DNA of 64,000 nucleotides from Lachnospiraceae bacterium. GTDB taxonomy: Bacteria; Bacillota; Clostridia; Lachnospirales; Lachnospiraceae. Position numbers and translations under genes: made by a program. The stretch lies in contig CAJTBF010000007.1 in assembly GCA_910574195.1 (NCBI GenBank), forward strand, positions 1-64,000, given 5' to 3'. Below, piece by piece: positions 16,627 through 25,831 of this stretch (positions are counted from its first letter, which is position 1; every line of letters begins with the position of its first letter). The notes under the pieces were generated by a model, which worked only from the letters and a program-made list of their open reading frames with translations, did not search any database and had not been told where the DNA came from.

Positions 16627-17069
16627 CAATAGTCCTCTTCTTCCGCTTCCTCACCCTCGTGAATATCTGACTTTGGTTTCTCCAGGCCTTCAATCTGAAT
16701 TCCATGCTTCTGTGCATAATCCCATAACGCCGCGTGAATGGCTTCCTCCGCCAGCAAAGAACAGTGCACCTTCACCGGCGGCAAGCCGTCCAGCGCTTCC
16801 ATCACGGCTCTGTTTGTCACGGCCATGGCCTCCTGAATATTCTTCCCCTTGACCAGTTCTGTGGCCATACTGCTGGTTGCCACCGCTGCCCCGCATCCAA
16901 ACGTCTTAAACTTCACATCCCGGATAATCTGGTTCTCATCAATGTCCAGATAAATCCGCATAATATCCCCGCATTTCGCATTTCCCACGGTACCGACTCC
17001 GCTGGCATTTTCGATCTCTCCTACGTTTCTGGGATTCTGAAAATGATCCATTACTTTTTCTGTATACAT
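16626..17069 (-). CDS. iscU: Iron-sulfur cluster assembly scaffold (IscU/NifU type)
   Basis: Scaffold on which [2Fe-2S] or [4Fe-4S] clusters are built from sulfur delivered by IscS. It is 147 residues. The three cluster cysteines are Cys33 (AKCGD), Cys59 (TFGCGAA) and Cys103 (VHCSLLAEEAI), with the stabilising Asp35. After about residue 128 there is an acidic tail (many Glu and Asp) longer than in the E. coli protein. It lies 18 bp after iscS. No hscA, hscB or fdx follows, as is usual for the short clostridial isc operon. Confidence 0.94.
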   Translation of the reverse strand: MYTEKVMDHFQNPRNVGEIENASGVGTVGNAKCGDIMRIYLDIDENQIIRDVKFKTFGCGAAVATSSMATELVKGKNIQEAMAVTNRAVMEALDGLPPVKVHCSLLAEEAIHAALWDYAQKHGIQIEGLEKPKSDIHEGEEAEEEDY

Positions 17070-17087
17070 GCTATTTCCTCCTCGTCC

Positions 17088-18275
17088 TTATTCCTGATGT
17101 TGTTTTTGCAGAAAATCTTCATACAGCGGCGACATGTTTCTTAGATTTTGTACGATTTCCTTCAGCACGTCCACCACATAATCCACCTCTTCTTCCGTCG
17201 TCTCCGCCCCCAGAGTCATCCGCAGAGAACCATGTGCAATCTCTGCCGGCAGTCCAATGGCCAAAAGTACATGGGACGGATCCAGCGAGCCGGAAGTACA
17301 TGCGGATCCGCTGGAAGCACAGATTCCCTTCATATCCAGCATAATCAAAAGGGATTCTCCCTCGATAAAGCGAAAACTGAAGTTCACGTTATTGGGCAAA
17401 CGCTTTTTCCGGTCCCCGTTGAGCCGGCAATAGGGGATCTCCCTCTCGATCCGCCCAATCATATGATCCCGCAGACGAATCTCCCTGTCTGTTCGTTCCT
17501 GCATATCTGCCGCCGCGCGCTTTGCCGCCGCCGCGATTCCCACGATACCCGGGACATTTTCCGTACCGGCCCGTCGTTTGCGTTCCTGGGCTCCCCCATG
17601 AATGAAGGAGCGGATCTTCACCCCTTTACGGATATACAAAAATCCGATTCCCTTGGGACCGTTTAACTTATGCCCACTGGCGCTGAGCATATCAATCTGA
17701 CAGGTATTCACATCAATGGGAAGCTGGCCAAATGCCTGCACGGCATCCGTGTGGAACAAAATCCCATGCGCATGTGCAATCTGCCCGATCTCCGCAATGG
17801 GCTGGATCGTACCGATCTCATTATTGGCAAACATAATGGAAATCAAAATGGTATCTTCCCGGATGGCCGCCTTTAACTGTTCCAAATCCACAATCCCGTT
17901 CTCATCCACATCCAGGTAGGTCACTTCGATTCCGTGCTTTTCCAGATAGGCGCAGGTATGCAGCACTGCATGATGCTCAATCTTACTGGTAATGATATGC
18001 TTTCCCTTTTTTCCATAGGCCTCGGCCGTCGCAATCAGCGCCCAGTTATCCGCTTCGCTTCCGCCGGCCGTAAAATAGATTTCCTCGCGCTTCGCCCCCA
18101 GCAACCCCGCAATCTGTTCTCTGCTGTCTGCAAGAACCGTCTGATTGGACGCTGCAAACCCATACACACTGGACGGATTACCATAATACTCCGTAAAATA
18201 GGGAAGCATAGCTTCCACCACCTCCGGAGCCGTTCTGGTTGTTGCCGCATGATCCAGATATATTTGTCTTTCCAT
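17088..18275 (-). CDS. iscS: Cysteine desulfurase
   Basis: PLP enzyme that takes sulfur from cysteine as an enzyme persulfide and hands it to IscU and MnmA. It is 395 residues. YLDHAATTRTAPEV starts the fold, Lys203 in SASGHKLNGPKG binds PLP, and Cys326 in SSGSACTSGSLDPSHVL is the persulfide cysteine on a mobile loop of the NifS/IscS (group I) type. It is the second gene of iscR-iscS-iscU-mnmA. The 142-nt gap after iscR shows nothing that I can name. Confidence 0.95.
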   Translation of the reverse strand: MERQIYLDHAATTRTAPEVVEAMLPYFTEYYGNPSSVYGFAASNQTVLADSREQIAGLLGAKREEIYFTAGGSEADNWALIATAEAYGKKGKHIITSKIEHHAVLHTCAYLEKHGIEVTYLDVDENGIVDLEQLKAAIREDTILISIMFANNEIGTIQPIAEIGQIAHAHGILFHTDAVQAFGQLPIDVNTCQIDMLSASGHKLNGPKGIGFLYIRKGVKIRSFIHGGAQERKRRAGTENVPGIVGIAAAAKRAAADMQERTDREIRLRDHMIGRIEREIPYCRLNGDRKKRLPNNVNFSFRFIEGESLLIMLDMKGICASSGSACTSGSLDPSHVLLAIGLPAEIAHGSLRMTLGAETTEEEVDYVVDVLKEIVQNLRNMSPLYEDFLQKQHQE

Positions 18276-18417
18276 CTTTCTCCCTCCCGTATTGATTGTC
18301 CGCTTCCCTCGTCCGTTTGTACCAGGAACACGGCAATACTTCTATGTTCGTCAATCTTCTTTTCCTGTATCTGTTTTTTGCCGTTGTCTCTTTCTTCTGA
18401 CCGTGAACAACCGCACC

Positions 18418-18876
18418 TTAATTTTTACAATTTCCCTGTATCGGTAAATTGCCCGTACATTTTTTCCGGCTTTCCTCCACCAGATGGTCCAGCCTGATCT
18501 CGTCTACGGTCTGATTGATACTGTCATTGATCTTCTGCCAGACATATTTCGTCACGCAGTTATCCGCCGCTTCGCAGCCTTCCTCCGGATGCAGACCGGA
18601 ACAATTCACCGGTTCCAGATTTCCCTCCAGCGCCCGGAGAATATCTCCCACGGAAATCTCCGCCGCCTCTTTTGCCAGGATATACCCGCCGCCGGCGCCC
18701 CGGATACTTTTCACAAGTCCGCTTCTTTTCAGCATCCCCATCAACTGTTCCAGATACCGTTCAGAAATGTTCTGCCGATCGGAGATACTGGTAATAGAAA
18801 CCGGAGTCTCTCCGCTATACTGCGCCAGATCAATCAACGCACGCAGCCCATATCTCCCTTTCGTTGACAGCTTCAA
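18418..18876 (-). CDS. iscR: Rrf2-family regulator (IscR-like)
   Basis: Winged-helix repressor that senses Fe-S cluster status and controls the isc operon. LKLSTKGRYGLRALIDLAQY is the Rrf2 N terminus, and SISDRQNISERYLEQLMGML the recognition region. Three cysteines in NCSGLHPEEGCEAADNC (spacing 8 and 5) are the expected cluster ligands. I chose a TTG start at 18876: GAGGG lies 7 nt upstream, whereas an earlier TTG abuts its own GGAAGGG. The protein is then about 152 residues. A dyad between promoter and gene (18927-18950) is the likely autoregulatory site. Confidence 0.9.
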   Translation of the reverse strand: MKLSTKGRYGLRALIDLAQYSGETPVSITSISDRQNISERYLEQLMGMLKRSGLVKSIRGAGGGYILAKEAAEISVGDILRALEGNLEPVNCSGLHPEEGCEAADNCVTKYVWQKINDSINQTVDEIRLDHLVEESRKKCTGNLPIQGNCKN

Positions 18877-18926
18877 ATTTTCACCCTCTTTCAATCCCTT
18901 CCGGATTTCATAAATCCGAGTATTTG

Positions 18927-18950
18927 AATCCCTATAAAATCACTAGGATT
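18927..18950 (-). promoter_or_regulatory. Candidate IscR operator
   Basis: An imperfect dyad with outer half-sites AATCCCTA and TAGGATT sits just downstream of the predicted transcription start of the isc operon. The position fits repression by IscR. The half-sites are read by eye and no consensus was tested. Confidence 0.5.
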
Positions 18951-18962
18951 TACTCCTCTCGT

Positions 18963-18991
18963 AGAATAACACCGTTCTCTTGTTCTGTCAA
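18963..18991 (-). promoter_or_regulatory. iscR: Promoter of the isc operon
   Basis: On the minus strand a consensus TTGACA (18986-18991) and TATTCT (18963-18968) are separated by 17 nt. This is one of the best promoters in the window. Confidence 0.75.
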
Positions 18992-19077
18992 GACGAAATC
19001 CGGAATATCTTAATGTAAACAATCTTTTTAAAGGAACCTCGCCCCCTTTGGTCACGGTTCCTTTTCAGGAGTCTTCT

Positions 19078-20424
19078 TTGTCCAGAAAAAACACTATTAT
19101 CCGCGGTACGATTATTTTGACAATGACCGGATTTTTAAGCCGGTTTATGGGATTCTTTTACCGTATCTTTTTAAGCCGGACTTTTGGAGAGGAAGGAGTC
19201 GGACTATATCAACTGATTTTCCCGGTCTACGCACTCTGCTACTCTCTGACCACCGCCGGCATTGAAACTGCCATCTCCAGAACCGTAGCCCGCAAAGTTT
19301 CTCTGGGGAAAAAACAGGAAGCACAGGAAATTCTTCTGACCGGTCTAATTCTCACTTTTTCCTTTTCCTTCCTCTGCATGATCTTTCTTCAACAAAATGC
19401 TGCTTTCATTGCCACAAAACTCCTGGGCGACGCACGCTGTATCCCTCTGATTACGATTTTGTCCTATACGGGGCCCTGTTCTGCAGTCCACAGCTGCATC
19501 TGCGGATACTGCTATGGATTAAAACAAACGGAAATTCCGGCTGCGGCCCAGTTGATGGAACAGACCAGCCGTATTTTCGGAGTTTGGATTCTGTACCGCT
19601 TCCTGGCAAAAAGCCAGGGGAATGTTTCCATCTCTATTGCCGTCTGCGGACTTGTCATCGGAGAATTTTTCTCGGCGGTATACACCGTGTTTGCCCTGCC
19701 GGGCGCCAGGCAAAAAGAAAAATCGGCCCGCCCCCGTATGGCAATTGGCACCTGGAAACAATGTTCCGGGGAACTGCTCTCCCTCTCCCTTCCGTTGACT
19801 GCAAACCGTGTCCTGATCAACCTTCTGCAAAGTATTGAGGCCATCTCCATTCCCGGACGTCTGCAGCTCTACGGGCTCAGTGCATCTAAGGCTCTGAGTA
19901 TTTACGGCGTCCTGAACGGAATGTCCTTACCCTGTATCCTGTTTCCCTCCGCCGTCACCAGCTCCGTTTCCATTATGCTGATGCCCACCGTGGCAGAAAT
20001 ACAGGCTGCCGACCATCAGGAGGAAATGCTCCGTATTATCAAAAAAGTAACCGGCGCATGTTTCCTGTTGGGATTATTCTGCTGCCTTCTTTTTCTCCTG
20101 TTCGGCTCCTGGATCGGAATCACACTGTTCAAGAGTCCGGATGCCGGAAGATTTATTCTTACTCTGGCATGGATCTGTCCCTTCCTCTACACCAACAGCG
20201 CCCTTTCCAGTGTTATCAATGGCCTGGGCAAAACTGGCAGCACTTTTTTCATCAATACCGTTAGTCTTTTGATTCGAATTGCCGGCGTATTTTTTGTCAT
20301 CCCTGCCTTTGGTATCCAGGGATATCTCTGGGGACTTCTCCTGAGCCAGCTTACCGCAACCATATTGTCCGCTTTTGTGATCTGGAGGCTTATCCGAACG
20401 AACTGCGAACATTCCACAAAATAG
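19078..20424 (+). CDS. SpoVB-like polysaccharide/lipid flippase (MATE/MOP superfamily)
   Basis: Integral membrane protein of about 448 residues with around 14 hydrophobic helices, of the SpoVB/MurJ branch of the MOP flippases. GFLSRFMGFFYRIFLSRTFG and GLYQLIFPVYALCYSLTTAGIETAISR near the N terminus are typical of stage V sporulation protein B, which is needed for spore cortex peptidoglycan. I chose the TTG at 19078, preceded by CAGGAG at 6 nt; an earlier TTG at 19048 has a poorly spaced site. It is monocistronic and divergent from the isc operon. Clostridia often have several SpoVB paralogs, so the sporulation role is likely but not certain. Confidence 0.85.
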   Translation: MSRKNTIIRGTIILTMTGFLSRFMGFFYRIFLSRTFGEEGVGLYQLIFPVYALCYSLTTAGIETAISRTVARKVSLGKKQEAQEILLTGLILTFSFSFLCMIFLQQNAAFIATKLLGDARCIPLITILSYTGPCSAVHSCICGYCYGLKQTEIPAAAQLMEQTSRIFGVWILYRFLAKSQGNVSISIAVCGLVIGEFFSAVYTVFALPGARQKEKSARPRMAIGTWKQCSGELLSLSLPLTANRVLINLLQSIEAISIPGRLQLYGLSASKALSIYGVLNGMSLPCILFPSAVTSSVSIMLMPTVAEIQAADHQEEMLRIIKKVTGACFLLGLFCCLLFLLFGSWIGITLFKSPDAGRFILTLAWICPFLYTNSALSSVINGLGKTGSTFFINTVSLLIRIAGVFFVIPAFGIQGYLWGLLLSQLTATILSAFVIWRLIRTNCEHSTK

Positions 20425-20436
20425 GTACAAAAAAAC

Positions 20437-20471
20437 ACCGGCCGGAAAGCAACCTTCACTTTCCGGCCGGT
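20437..20471. terminator. Bidirectional terminator
   Basis: ACCGGCCGGAAAG (20437-20449) and CTTTCCGGCCGGT (20459-20471) form a perfect 13-bp GC-rich stem. Eight A residues on the left give a T run on the minus strand. It separates the convergent flippase and spoIIM genes. Confidence 0.9.
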
Positions 20472-20536
20472 ATCTGTATCTCCTTTCCCGCTCTCCCCCA
20501 CCACGTTCTCTGATATACTTCTGCTTTTTCCGTTCC

Positions 20537-21076
20537 TTATAGTGTTCCCAAAAGTCCTTTCATCAACACCGGATTCACATATACCTCCAGTACAAGCCCC
20601 AACAGCATCATCAATGCGGCAAAGACTGTTTTCTGTTTATTCCACCGGTTCGCCGGATAAGTCCAACAGTACCAGAGTACCACTATATAGGACGGTATGT
20701 AACACAGAAAATGCGGCACAATTCCCGCAACACATAAAATAATTCCTTTCACTCCCATACCGGCTACTGCCATCGTAAGAAGCATTCCGCTGGAAAAGCC
20801 CGTCCAAAACAAAAAGGCAATCGCAGCAATCTTCCGTACCTTTGTAAATGCCAATCCGGTGAGCAGTGCAAAGGGAACGATTCGAATCCGCAGAAGATAG
20901 ATCGTATATTCCTCCACGATAATATCCGCAGATGCATACTGTTTTAAAAAGTAAGAGCTGAATATCCCTGGTTCTGCAAAATATTGCTTTACTGCAAAAT
21001 TAATATATAAAATTCCAAGCAGAAATCCCGGCATAAAAAAAGCAAACATCTCTTTTCTTGAATGAAACCTCTTCAC
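20537..21076 (-). CDS. spoIIM: Stage II sporulation protein M
   Basis: Membrane component of the SpoIIDMP complex that drives septal peptidoglycan thinning and engulfment of the forespore. About 179 residues with five hydrophobic segments. FFMPGFLLGILYINF near the N terminus and LEVYVNPVLMKGLL at the C terminus match SpoIIM. I chose GTG at 21076, which follows GGAGGGG by 6 nt; two upstream ATGs lack a site. It lies 65 bp downstream of the Nudix gene, an arrangement common in Clostridia. SpoIIP of the same complex is at 45.6 kb. Confidence 0.85.
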   Translation of the reverse strand: MKRFHSRKEMFAFFMPGFLLGILYINFAVKQYFAEPGIFSSYFLKQYASADIIVEEYTIYLLRIRIVPFALLTGLAFTKVRKIAAIAFLFWTGFSSGMLLTMAVAGMGVKGIILCVAGIVPHFLCYIPSYIVVLWYCWTYPANRWNKQKTVFAALMMLLGLVLEVYVNPVLMKGLLGTL

Positions 21077-21141
21077 AGATCTCCCCTCCATCATTCGATG
21101 TTTTATTATATGCCGGGAAATAGAGATTATGCGGCTTTTCC

Positions 21142-21681
21142 TTACTTCCTGTATTTCTGTGCATAAGCAAGCAGGGAGGATACCGTCTTCCCGTCCTCGA
21201 TCTCCCCTTTAAAAATCTTTTCCAGCAATTCCTCTATGGAATACGCCTCCAGCTCAATAAATTCATCCTCATCCAGATGCTGTCTGGATGGAATCAGATC
21301 CCGCGCCACATAGACCTCAATCCGTTCATTGCAAAATGCAACGGTGGTACGAAGGGTAATCAGCCATTCCAGATTTTCACATCGATATCCCGTTTCTTCT
21401 TCCAATTCTCTTGCCGCACAGGTAATTCCCGGTTCTCCCTCAGCGTCCAGCGATCCTGCCGGAATCTCCAGCGTTTCTCTCTCCAGAGCATTTCGATACT
21501 GCCGGACCATCAAAATCTTCCCGTCCTCCCTTACCGGTACGACCGCCGCCGCACCCTTATGCCGGATAAAATCCCAGACCGCCGTATGCTTTCCGTCAAT
21601 TTCCATCGTATCCTGATAAAATTCCAGAATGGTTCCTTTATATTTTAATTCTCTTTTCAGCCGCCTGATTTTCTCGTTCAT
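21142..21681 (-). CDS. Nudix hydrolase, ADP-ribose pyrophosphatase type
   Basis: Hydrolyses ADP-ribose or a similar nucleoside diphosphate sugar to AMP and a sugar phosphate. It is 179 residues from the ATG at 21681, which follows GGAAAGGAG; the longer frame adds 16 residues upstream of that site and is rejected. The Nudix box is at PAGSLDAEGEPG followed by AARELEEETGY. It has one residue more between the first Gly and Glu than the strict consensus, but the REXXEE core is intact. VPVREDGKILMVRQYRNALE is typical of the NudF branch. The gene lies upstream of spoIIM. Confidence 0.88.
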   Translation of the reverse strand: MNEKIRRLKRELKYKGTILEFYQDTMEIDGKHTAVWDFIRHKGAAAVVPVREDGKILMVRQYRNALERETLEIPAGSLDAEGEPGITCAARELEEETGYRCENLEWLITLRTTVAFCNERIEVYVARDLIPSRQHLDEDEFIELEAYSIEELLEKIFKGEIEDGKTVSSLLAYAQKYRK

Positions 21682-21752
21682 CTCTTCTCCTTTCCTGTCA
21701 CACCAATTGTTACAACACACAGATCTCAAAAAATTCGTCCGGACAAAGAAAA

Positions 21753-21774
21753 GCCCCTGTCGAATGACAAGGGC
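21753..21774 (-). terminator. Terminator of rny
   Basis: GCCCCTGTC (21753-21761) pairs with GACAAGGGC (21766-21774), one mismatch, 4-nt loop. On the minus strand TTTTCTTTG follows. It starts 30 nt past the rny stop codon. Confidence 0.75.
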
Positions 21775-21803
21775 AATACTTTTCGCAACCGGTCTGATTA
21801 TTG

Positions 21804-23357
21804 TTACTTCGCATAGTCGGTAACCCGTGACTCCCGGATTACATTTACTTTAATCTGTCCCGGATACTCCAATTCAAATTCAATCTGTTTTGCAATATCC
21901 CGGGCCATAAGTACCATATCATCATCCGATACCTGTTCTGGAACTACCATAACCCGAATCTCTCTACCTGCCTGAATAGCAAAAGACTTATCCACACCTT
22001 TAAACTGGTTGGTGATTTCTTCTAATTGTTTTAATCTGTTTGTGTATGTCTCGATGGTCTCTCTTCTGGCCCCCGGCCTTGCCGCCGAGATCGTATCTGC
22101 CGCCTGAATCACACATGCAATCAATGTCTGCGGCTCCACATCTCCATGATGGGACTCCACTGCATTGATCACGATCGCAGACTCTTTATACTTTCTGCAC
22201 AGATCTGATCCGATCTGAATATGAGAGCCTTCCACATCATGATCAATGGACTTGCCGATATCATGTAACAGCCCCGCACGCTTTGCCATGCGGACATCCA
22301 ATCCGATCTCTCCCGCCAGCAGCCCGGAAAGCTGTGCAACTTCCACGGAATGCTTTAATGCGTTCTGCCCGTAACTTGTACGGAACTTCATACGGCCAAG
22401 AAGCCGAACCAGCTCCGGATGGATTCCCGGCACACCGACTTCCAGCGCCGCCGCCTCTCCTTCTTCCCGGATCATCGCGTCTACTTCCTTCTGCGCTTTT
22501 TCCACCATCTCCTCAATTCTGGCCGGATGGATACGCCCATCCACAATCAGCCGTTCGAGGGCAATTCTTGCAATCTCCCTGCGAATCGGATCAAATCCGG
22601 ACAAAACGACTGCTTCCGGCGTATCGTCAATAATCAATTCCACGCCGGTCAACGTCTCAAGCGTACGGATATTCCGCCCTTCCCGCCCGATAATTCTGCC
22701 CTTCATCTCATCACTGGGGAGCTGTACTACGGAAATCGTAGTTTCCGCCACATGGTCCGCCGCGCATCTCTGAATTGCACTGACAACATATTCTTTCGCT
22801 TTCTTGTCTGCATCTTCCTTCGCCTGCGTCTCCAATTCCCGAACCATTTTGGCCGTGTCATGCTTCACATCATCTTCAACAGTTTTCAACAAATATTCTT
22901 TTGCCTGTTCGGAGGTAAGTCCTGAGATTCTTTCCAGTTCCTGTACTCTTTTCTGGCTGAGCTCTTCCGCTTTGATCTCTCTCTGCTTCAATTGCTCTTC
23001 CCGTGCTGTGAACTTTGCTTCGCGATGTTCCATTGCATCCGCGCGCTTGTCAACGGACTCCTCTTTTGCAAGTACACGCTTCTCATAGCGCTGCAATTCT
23101 GCCCGTCGCTCCTTCGTCTCTTTTTCCAGATCATTCTTTGTCCGAATCGACTCTTCTTTGACCTCCAAGAGAGCTTCCTTCTTCGCCGCTTCCGCAGTCT
23201 TTACCGCATCATCAATAATCTCTCTTGCCTTTGATTCCGCATTCCCGATCTTGGAATCTGCATCATTCTTCAGCTTCGAGACTGTCGCAAAATGCGTAAC
23301 GACACCGACTATCAACGCGAGGGCCACAGCAATAACAACACTTAACGTTATTGGCAC
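21804..23357 (-). CDS. rny: Ribonuclease Y
   Basis: Membrane-anchored endoribonuclease that starts decay of many mRNAs in Firmicutes. It is 517 residues, close to the B. subtilis protein. There is an N-terminal membrane helix (about 5-25), a long coiled coil (about 30-190, rich in Glu, Lys and Ala), a KH domain (about 205-275, with [11 protein letters not shown]), and an HD domain with the metal motif [12 protein letters not shown] (about 360-371). The start is GTG at 23357, preceded by AAGGAGG. It is monocistronic with its own promoter and terminator. Confidence 0.96.
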   Translation of the reverse strand: MPITLSVVIAVALALIVGVVTHFATVSKLKNDADSKIGNAESKAREIIDDAVKTAEAAKKEALLEVKEESIRTKNDLEKETKERRAELQRYEKRVLAKEESVDKRADAMEHREAKFTAREEQLKQREIKAEELSQKRVQELERISGLTSEQAKEYLLKTVEDDVKHDTAKMVRELETQAKEDADKKAKEYVVSAIQRCAADHVAETTISVVQLPSDEMKGRIIGREGRNIRTLETLTGVELIIDDTPEAVVLSGFDPIRREIARIALERLIVDGRIHPARIEEMVEKAQKEVDAMIREEGEAAALEVGVPGIHPELVRLLGRMKFRTSYGQNALKHSVEVAQLSGLLAGEIGLDVRMAKRAGLLHDIGKSIDHDVEGSHIQIGSDLCRKYKESAIVINAVESHHGDVEPQTLIACVIQAADTISAARPGARRETIETYTNRLKQLEEITNQFKGVDKSFAIQAGREIRVMVVPEQVSDDDMVLMARDIAKQIEFELEYPGQIKVNVIRESRVTDYAK

Positions 23358-23428
23358 AGGAGCACCTCCTTATTCAATTTTCATTGTACATTTATATTGG
23401 ATAAATTCTATATAAATACAACACTTCA

Positions 23429-23457
23429 ATTTTATACTGTTTTCACAACTCTGTCAA
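23429..23457 (-). promoter_or_regulatory. rny: Promoter of rny
   Basis: On the minus strand TTGACA (23452-23457) and TAAAAT (23429-23434) are separated by 17 nt, about 70 nt before the start codon. Confidence 0.65.
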
Positions 23458-23532
23458 GCATTCTTCTTGATTCTTTTATATTTTCCATAACACTCTCCTG
23501 CCCGTTTTTCGGACAAAATTCGAGCTTTTCTT

Positions 23533-25122
23533 TTAAATTTTTCCGCAGATATCATAATGATTGTTGTGCCGATATAGCAGTACTGTCACAGAAAAGACCG
23601 CCAAACACATCCCCGCCTTCAAAAAAACGGCGTACATTGGGGGAACTACGCACACACCTATTGCACACAGAACTGCCAGCAGAAAACCACCCATTCCGCC
23701 TGCCAGGGCAGACGCACTCTGCTTGACGATACGTACTTCGTTATCCCATTCCATTACAGGAACGTACAGATTCACGGTAATCCCATATACAGAGGAAAAC
23801 AAAATCAACACGGCCGGAAGGAGCATCTGCCAGAAAAGTTCTCCCACACCGGGTTTTAACGCAAAGATCAAAAACAACTCCGACAGCAGATAAAACGGCA
23901 GAAGAAGCAGCAGATTCATCAAAATTTTTGCATCCAGAATATTTTTTACAGTCAAAGGCAGGCTTTTGACAATCCACCAGTTCTTTCCCTCCATGGAAAT
24001 CGAGGTTGCCGTCGTGGCCATCATACAAAACACCCCTGCTATCACAAAAGGAATCAGACTTTCGATTTCCACAGGGAAAGGAAGCACCTTCTCCAATGAC
24101 TCTGTTCCGGTCACAAGCAGGCCGCCGCAAAGAACACATCCCATAATCGGTCCGATGATCGTATTCGTCACATAAATACTGGAAGAAAAATACCGCTGAA
24201 ACTCCCGTTTACATAATGATACCACCATGGAATTTGCTTTCAGTTCTCCCATTCGATAATCGTGTTTTGCATAACTGCCAAAAAGATTCCGACAAATTTT
24301 TTCAAAGCAAAGAGCAGTTCCTGCCGCCACCCCTGCAAATACTGCCACAGAGAACCCTATACACAACATTCCCTTTGATAAATCTCCCTGCGTCATCGCC
24401 GTACCAAGCCATACGGCCGGCGGATATACTTTTTCCAACAGTCCCATAATCCACATGGATAAATTCTTCCACATCTGTGAATCCATTTCTCCCTCCATTG
24501 CGGAAAGCCGAAACGAGCCGTATAAGATTACCAGGACGAAAAAAATAGACAGGCCGGTGGCCACCAGACTCTTATGACGCATACGGGAAGAAATGCCGGT
24601 AATCAAAGTCCCGATCAAAATAGCCGCCGCCATCGGAATCAGAGGAATACTCCAGATTCCTAAAAAACTCATCCAATAAAATGCGGCAGCCGGTCGAACA
24701 TTCCACGCATATATGCCAATACCGGGCAGCAAAACTGCCAAAGTCATCAATAGATTTTCTACATACATTCTGCATAACCGGCTAATGGGCACCACACCTC
24801 TTGACAGTGGCAGAGCGCACAGGATATCATGCCCTTCTTTTCGAAAAACGACACTTCCCGCTTTCAGCATTCCAAAGACAAAAATCAACATACCGGAAAT
24901 CGTGATCAGATAAGCGGGAACTACTTCCGACAGACCAAGAGAACACAATCCATAAGACAGGCCGCCTACGTAACACATCAGGATAGCAAGCACAAACAAT
25001 CCCACTGCCAGAATACCCAAAGACTTTTTCCTTGCCTTTTTATCTCTGGAAAATCGAAGAACGTTCCACCCATAAAGGTTGCAGAGTTCCAGCTTTATCA
25101 ATATTTTACTCTGTGTCAGCAT
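23533..25122 (-). CDS. ABC transporter permease (ABC-2 type)
   Basis: A 529-residue polytopic membrane protein with about 12 hydrophobic segments, partner of the ATPase encoded just upstream. It starts with a short cytoplasmic part (LIKLELCNLYGWNVLRFSRDKKARKKS) before the first helices at about 35-80. The pattern resembles large ABC-2 permeases found beside CcmA-type ATPases in Firmicutes, but no substrate motif is visible. Its start overlaps the ATPase end by 17 bp. With the XRE-TPR regulator the three genes form one coupled unit, suggesting a regulated exporter, perhaps of a peptide or an antimicrobial. The substrate is unknown. Confidence 0.75.
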   Translation of the reverse strand: MLTQSKILIKLELCNLYGWNVLRFSRDKKARKKSLGILAVGLFVLAILMCYVGGLSYGLCSLGLSEVVPAYLITISGMLIFVFGMLKAGSVVFRKEGHDILCALPLSRGVVPISRLCRMYVENLLMTLAVLLPGIGIYAWNVRPAAAFYWMSFLGIWSIPLIPMAAAILIGTLITGISSRMRHKSLVATGLSIFFVLVILYGSFRLSAMEGEMDSQMWKNLSMWIMGLLEKVYPPAVWLGTAMTQGDLSKGMLCIGFSVAVFAGVAAGTALCFEKICRNLFGSYAKHDYRMGELKANSMVVSLCKREFQRYFSSSIYVTNTIIGPIMGCVLCGGLLVTGTESLEKVLPFPVEIESLIPFVIAGVFCMMATTATSISMEGKNWWIVKSLPLTVKNILDAKILMNLLLLLPFYLLSELFLIFALKPGVGELFWQMLLPAVLILFSSVYGITVNLYVPVMEWDNEVRIVKQSASALAGGMGGFLLAVLCAIGVCVVPPMYAVFLKAGMCLAVFSVTVLLYRHNNHYDICGKI

Positions 25123-25831
25123 GTTCCAGCACCTCCATAAAAATGGCCTCCAGAGATCTTCCCTGGTTCACAACGTCCTCCATATCTCCGGAAGCCACCA
25201 AAACCCCGTTCCTGATAATCGCCACTTTGTTGCATAATTTCTCCGCCACATCCAATACATGCGTAGAAAAGAAAATTGCACCGCCTCCCGCACAAATGGA
25301 TCGCATGAGATCTTTCAAAATCACCGTCGCTTTCGGATCCAGCCCCACGAAAGGCTCGTCCAGAATCAACAGCTTTGGCTGATGTACCAATGCCGAGATC
25401 AGCACCAGTTTTTGCTTCATACCATGGGAATAGGTAGAGATCAGATCCCCTAAGGATGCGGTAATCTCAAACGCATCCCCATACTCTTTGATTCGTTCCT
25501 CCCTGTCCCTTGCCGGGACTCCAAAAATATCCGCAATAAAATTCAAGTACTGGATACCGGTAAGATATTCGTATAAATCCGGGTTATCCGGGATATACGC
25601 AAACTGCTTCTTACATTCCAGCGGATCCTTTCGAATATCGACTCCGCCAATCTGAATGGTTCCGGCATCAAAATCCTGAATCCCCGCCACACACTTCAAT
25701 GTGGTCGTTTTTCCTGCGCCATTATGTCCGATAAACGCATACAGATCTCCCGGCGCAATATGCAGACTTAAATCGCTGATTCCCTTACTGCTTCCTTTAT
25801 AATGCTTGGTCACATGTTCAATCTTTAACAA
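25106..25831 (-). CDS. ABC transporter ATP-binding protein
   Basis: A 241-residue ATPase subunit. Walker A is GHNGAGKTT (about 35-43), the signature is YSHGMKQK (a variant of LSGGQ, common in CcmA/BcrA-type exporters), and Walker B is KLLILDEPFVGLD. The D-loop and H-loop (FFSTHVLDVAEKL) follow. The start is TTG at 25831, preceded by GGGAGG, and overlaps the end of the regulator gene by 14 bp. It energises the permease encoded next to it. The variant signature favours an export role in the ABC-2 group. Confidence 0.9.
   Translation of the reverse strand: MLKIEHVTKHYKGSSKGISDLSLHIAPGDLYAFIGHNGAGKTTTLKCVAGIQDFDAGTIQIGGVDIRKDPLECKKQFAYIPDNPDLYEYLTGIQYLNFIADIFGVPARDREERIKEYGDAFEITASLGDLISTYSHGMKQKLVLISALVHQPKLLILDEPFVGLDPKATVILKDLMRSICAGGGAIFFSTHVLDVAEKLCNKVAIIRNGVLVASGDMEDVVNQGRSLEAIFMEVLEHADTE

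Noticed and set aside
15700-16632. Plus-strand open frame (310 codons) opposite mnmA
   Set aside because: Antisense shadow; mnmA carries all catalytic motifs on the other strand.
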